A stretch of 8,918 nt of DNA from Alphaproteobacteria bacterium UBA4588 (GTDB lineage Bacteria > Pseudomonadota > Alphaproteobacteria > Puniceispirillales > Puniceispirillaceae), in contig DGJU01000003.1 in the NCBI GenBank assembly GCA_002387605.1, positions 1 through 8,918 on the forward strand. Reading direction: 5' to 3'. The position numbers and the translations under genes were made by a program. The notes below the pieces were generated by a model that ran no database searches, was not told the origin of the DNA, and saw only the letters and a list, made by a program, of their open reading frames with translations. Below are positions 7,373-8,918 of this stretch, in pieces (the stretch's first letter is position 1; every line of letters starts with the position of its first letter).

Positions 7373-7761
7373 GCCCCACCTCCCAGCACAAGACGCATAC
7401 CAGCATAGGCCGCCATAAAACCGCCAAGAGACAGAATAACAGACGCACTCACATACAAAAATGCAGATAACAGCTCATCACGCATCCAAAAACCATAACC
7501 ATCAAGCGCATAGCTTGAAAAGGTTGTGAGCGCGCCCAGAAACCCTATAGCCAAAAACCCTCTCAGCTGCGGCGACATTGTGCCAGAGCTTGCTATCAGA
7601 GCTGCAAGACCGCCCATCACGATACAACCAGCGATATTCACAAAGAGTGTGCCAACCCAGCTAGATGCCCCAAAGCGGTCTACGAGCACAGCCCCGATAA
7701 GGTAGCGTGTAATGGCTCCAAACGCGCCGCCGGCGCCAACTGACATCAACATGGTAATCAT
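7363..7761 (-). CDS. crcB: Fluoride channel CrcB/Fluc
   Basis: This is a dual-topology inner-membrane fluoride channel that exports toxic F-. The 132-residue protein has four hydrophobic segments, at about 3-27, 36-58, 67-90 and 98-126. Family motifs are all present: GGAFGAITRY (11-20), GTLFVNIAGCIVMGG (37-51) with pore asparagine N42, and GFLGALTTFSSY (73-84), which carries the Na+/phenylalanine-track region. A single crcB is present, so a homodimer is expected. The ATG overlaps the stop of the upstream gene as ATGA, and the 3' end overlaps rluC by 10 nt. A second ATG at 7752 is possible, but the ATGA overlap favours 7761. No fluoride riboswitch can precede it here, because the upstream sequence is coding. 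Confidence 0.95.
   Translation of the reverse strand: MITMLMSVGAGGAFGAITRYLIGAVLVDRFGASSWVGTLFVNIAGCIVMGGLAALIASSGTMSPQLRGFLAIGFLGALTTFSSYALDGYGFWMRDELLSAFLYVSASVILSLGGFMAAYAGMRLVLGGGAWN
7376..7383 (-). promoter_or_regulatory. Strong ribosome binding site of rluC inside crcB
   Basis: GGAGGTGG on the minus strand, with its GGAGG core 6 nt before the rluC ATG, lies within the last codons of crcB, where it encodes part of the Gly-Gly-Gly-Ala tail. It is the strongest Shine-Dalgarno I see in the window and fixes the rluC start at 7372. Confidence 0.8.
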
Positions 7762-8642
7762 GGCTTCTGACTACCTGATTTCACACCAAATATCCAGCCT
7801 TCCAACGCAGCTTCATCTGGCACCTGCCAACACGCCTTATCGGCTGCATGATGCCGGAGCGCGGCTGCCGCAATAAGCGCATCTGCGTCATCAGCATCTG
7901 GTCCGCCAAGATGGCTATTATCAAGGAGCGGGGCACTACCATAAAAGCCAAGAGCCTGATTAAGGGCTGGCAGGGCTGCCTGTTGTTGATTCACCGGCCG
8001 GATGCCTGCTGCTGCAAAATAATAGCTTGGAAAGATTTCAACCAGCACAAGCGATGCTGTAGGATAGGAGGCATCGCCAAACGGCCAGATATGGGTTGTA
8101 TCGGCAAGGTGATGTAGCATACGCATTCCCGCAAGCGAGCCAGTACCAACACCGGCAGGACCAACACAATTAAAGGTAGGGCTTGGCGCTTTTACAGCGC
8201 GGGCATCCTGTTCTGTGCGTCGCCGCCGCGATGAAAATAACGCGCCCCGCCGCCCACCGTAAGCATTATAATAAGGGCCAAATTCTGCATCATCCCAGAT
8301 AGCGCCGCCATAAAGATAGGGCTGTTGCAGATTAATCTCATCAATCAGCTGCCATAAGCCGCGCGGGTTATCTGGACTGCCCGTAGCGTTCGGATAATAA
8401 GAACCGGTATCATGAAAGGGATGTGCAAACGCAAAATCAATGCCGGCAAGGACTTGTTTTGTTTCTGAGGCATGTTGCAGATAATCCATAACAGCCGGCC
8501 GCGACCAGCGCTTCGCGCCACCAGGCGGACTTACCGGCCGGGGCGGTGCATCGCCCCTCTCAGCGGCAAAAACAGAAATGCCCCGATGCATCTCGCCGCG
8601 CGCTCCTGACCAGTCGATACCCACAAATAAATCAAACGTCAC
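7758..8642 (-). CDS. DUF429-like predicted RNase H-fold protein
   Basis: This 294-residue protein is of unknown role. The acidic motifs resemble DUF429/RNase H-fold predicted nucleases. They are VGIDWSG (7-13, D10), LAGIDFAFAHPF (65-76, D69), LVEIFPS (200-206, E202) and the C-terminal DADDADALIAAAAL (249-262). Together they fit the pattern GxD - xD - ExxP - DAxxAA. Other striking blocks are GPAGVGTGSLAGMRMLHHL (161-179) and EGWIFGV (281-287). Related proteins have, as I recall, sometimes been labelled CbiG-like, which I would not adopt because there is no cobalamin context. The start is a GTG overlapping the rarA stop as GTGA, with GAAGGG just upstream. The 3' end overlaps crcB as ATGA, so it is embedded in the operon by 4-nt overlaps on both sides. 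Family assignment is moderate; function is not inferred. Confidence 0.85.
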   Translation of the reverse strand: MTFDLFVGIDWSGARGEMHRGISVFAAERGDAPPRPVSPPGGAKRWSRPAVMDYLQHASETKQVLAGIDFAFAHPFHDTGSYYPNATGSPDNPRGLWQLIDEINLQQPYLYGGAIWDDAEFGPYYNAYGGRRGALFSSRRRRTEQDARAVKAPSPTFNCVGPAGVGTGSLAGMRMLHHLADTTHIWPFGDASYPTASLVLVEIFPSYYFAAAGIRPVNQQQAALPALNQALGFYGSAPLLDNSHLGGPDADDADALIAAAALRHHAADKACWQVPDEAALEGWIFGVKSGSQKP

Positions 8643-8918
8643 TGCCCTTCACCGCCAGCAGATTTATCCGCACGGAGCCTATCCCAGTAAGCCAGCCGCT
8701 TGGCGATATCACGTTCAAACCCGCGTTCTTTTGGGTGATAATAGCGGGTTCGCGGAACGGTATCGGGAAAACAGTTTTGAGCAGAAAACCCATCAGCTGC
8801 ATCATGGTCATATTGATAGTCTTTCCCATAATCGAGCGATTTCATTAATTTTGTTGGGGCATTCAGAATATGTTTCGGCGGCATCACCGCGCCTGTTTCG
8901 CGCGCATGCAGAAGTGCC
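8639..8918 (-). CDS. rarA: Replication-associated recombination protein A (RarA/MgsA), C-terminal part
   Basis: RarA is a clamp-loader-like AAA+ ATPase that acts at stalled replication forks. Only the last 92 residues are in the window, because the frame runs open off the right edge (ALLHARETGAVMPP at the boundary). The visible part matches the conserved C-terminal tetramerisation region: PPKHILNAPTKLMKSLDYGK, then YDHDAADGFSAQNCFPD, YYHPKERGFE and a helical end. The AAA+ Walker motifs would be further right and cannot be checked. GTG/ATG codons at 8887/8884 are internal, not the start. The TGA stop overlaps the GTG start of the next gene by 4 nt, implying coupled translation. This is the most upstream visible gene of the minus-strand cluster, so the cluster promoter is probably outside the window. 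Confidence 0.9.
   Translation of the reverse strand, partial: ALLHARETGAVMPPKHILNAPTKLMKSLDYGKDYQYDHDAADGFSAQNCFPDTVPRTRYYHPKERGFERDIAKRLAYWDRLRADKSAGGEGQ

Noticed and set aside
7758..8642. Cobalamin biosynthesis protein CbiG.
   Set aside because: The sequence pattern points to an RNase H-like fold, and there is no cobalamin gene in the window.

Overview
The window reads as a stretch of an alphaproteobacterial chromosome with medium GC (near 50% by eye). The organism call rests on the gene set. An ATP12-type F1-ATPase chaperone is found in alphaproteobacteria and mitochondria, and the run rarA / crcB / rluC / HAD phosphatase / ATP12 / propionyl-CoA carboxylase is a neighbourhood I associate with this class. 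The moderate GC and very tight packing would suit a marine lineage such as the SAR116 group, but that is a guess. I see no phage, insertion sequence, CRISPR array or integrase.

Left end (1-947): a complete tRNA-Leu(GAG) on the minus strand with encoded CCA and a plausible sigma70-type promoter. It is divergent from lipB (octanoyltransferase) on the plus strand. The 155 bases between them (118-272) hold the tRNA promoter and the lipB leader, and I see nothing else there.

Right of lipB (967-8918): eight complete genes and one partial gene, all on the minus strand and converging on lipB. In transcription order (right to left) they are rarA (C-terminal part only), a DUF429-like RNase H-fold protein, crcB (fluoride channel), rluC-family pseudouridine synthase, a phosphoglycolate-phosphatase-like HAD hydrolase, the ATP12 chaperone, pccB, pccA, and a small protein with a HEPN-like RNxxxH motif. 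Four of the eight junctions overlap (4, 4, 10 and 14 nt). The other four gaps are 13, 17, 31 and 41 nt, so one long transcription unit with translational coupling is likely. Its promoter would lie beyond the right edge, or partly within the 41-nt gap before pccB.

Functionally, pccB and pccA encode both subunits of a biotin-dependent acyl-CoA carboxylase, most likely propionyl-CoA carboxylase (propionyl-CoA to methylmalonyl-CoA). lipB makes the protein-bound octanoyl precursor of lipoate. The remaining genes are housekeeping: replication-fork repair, fluoride resistance, rRNA modification, metabolite repair and ATP synthase assembly. The two least explained genes are the HEPN-like ORF at the end of the cluster and the DUF429-like ORF between rarA and crcB. 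Nothing here amounts to a clear new multi-gene system.
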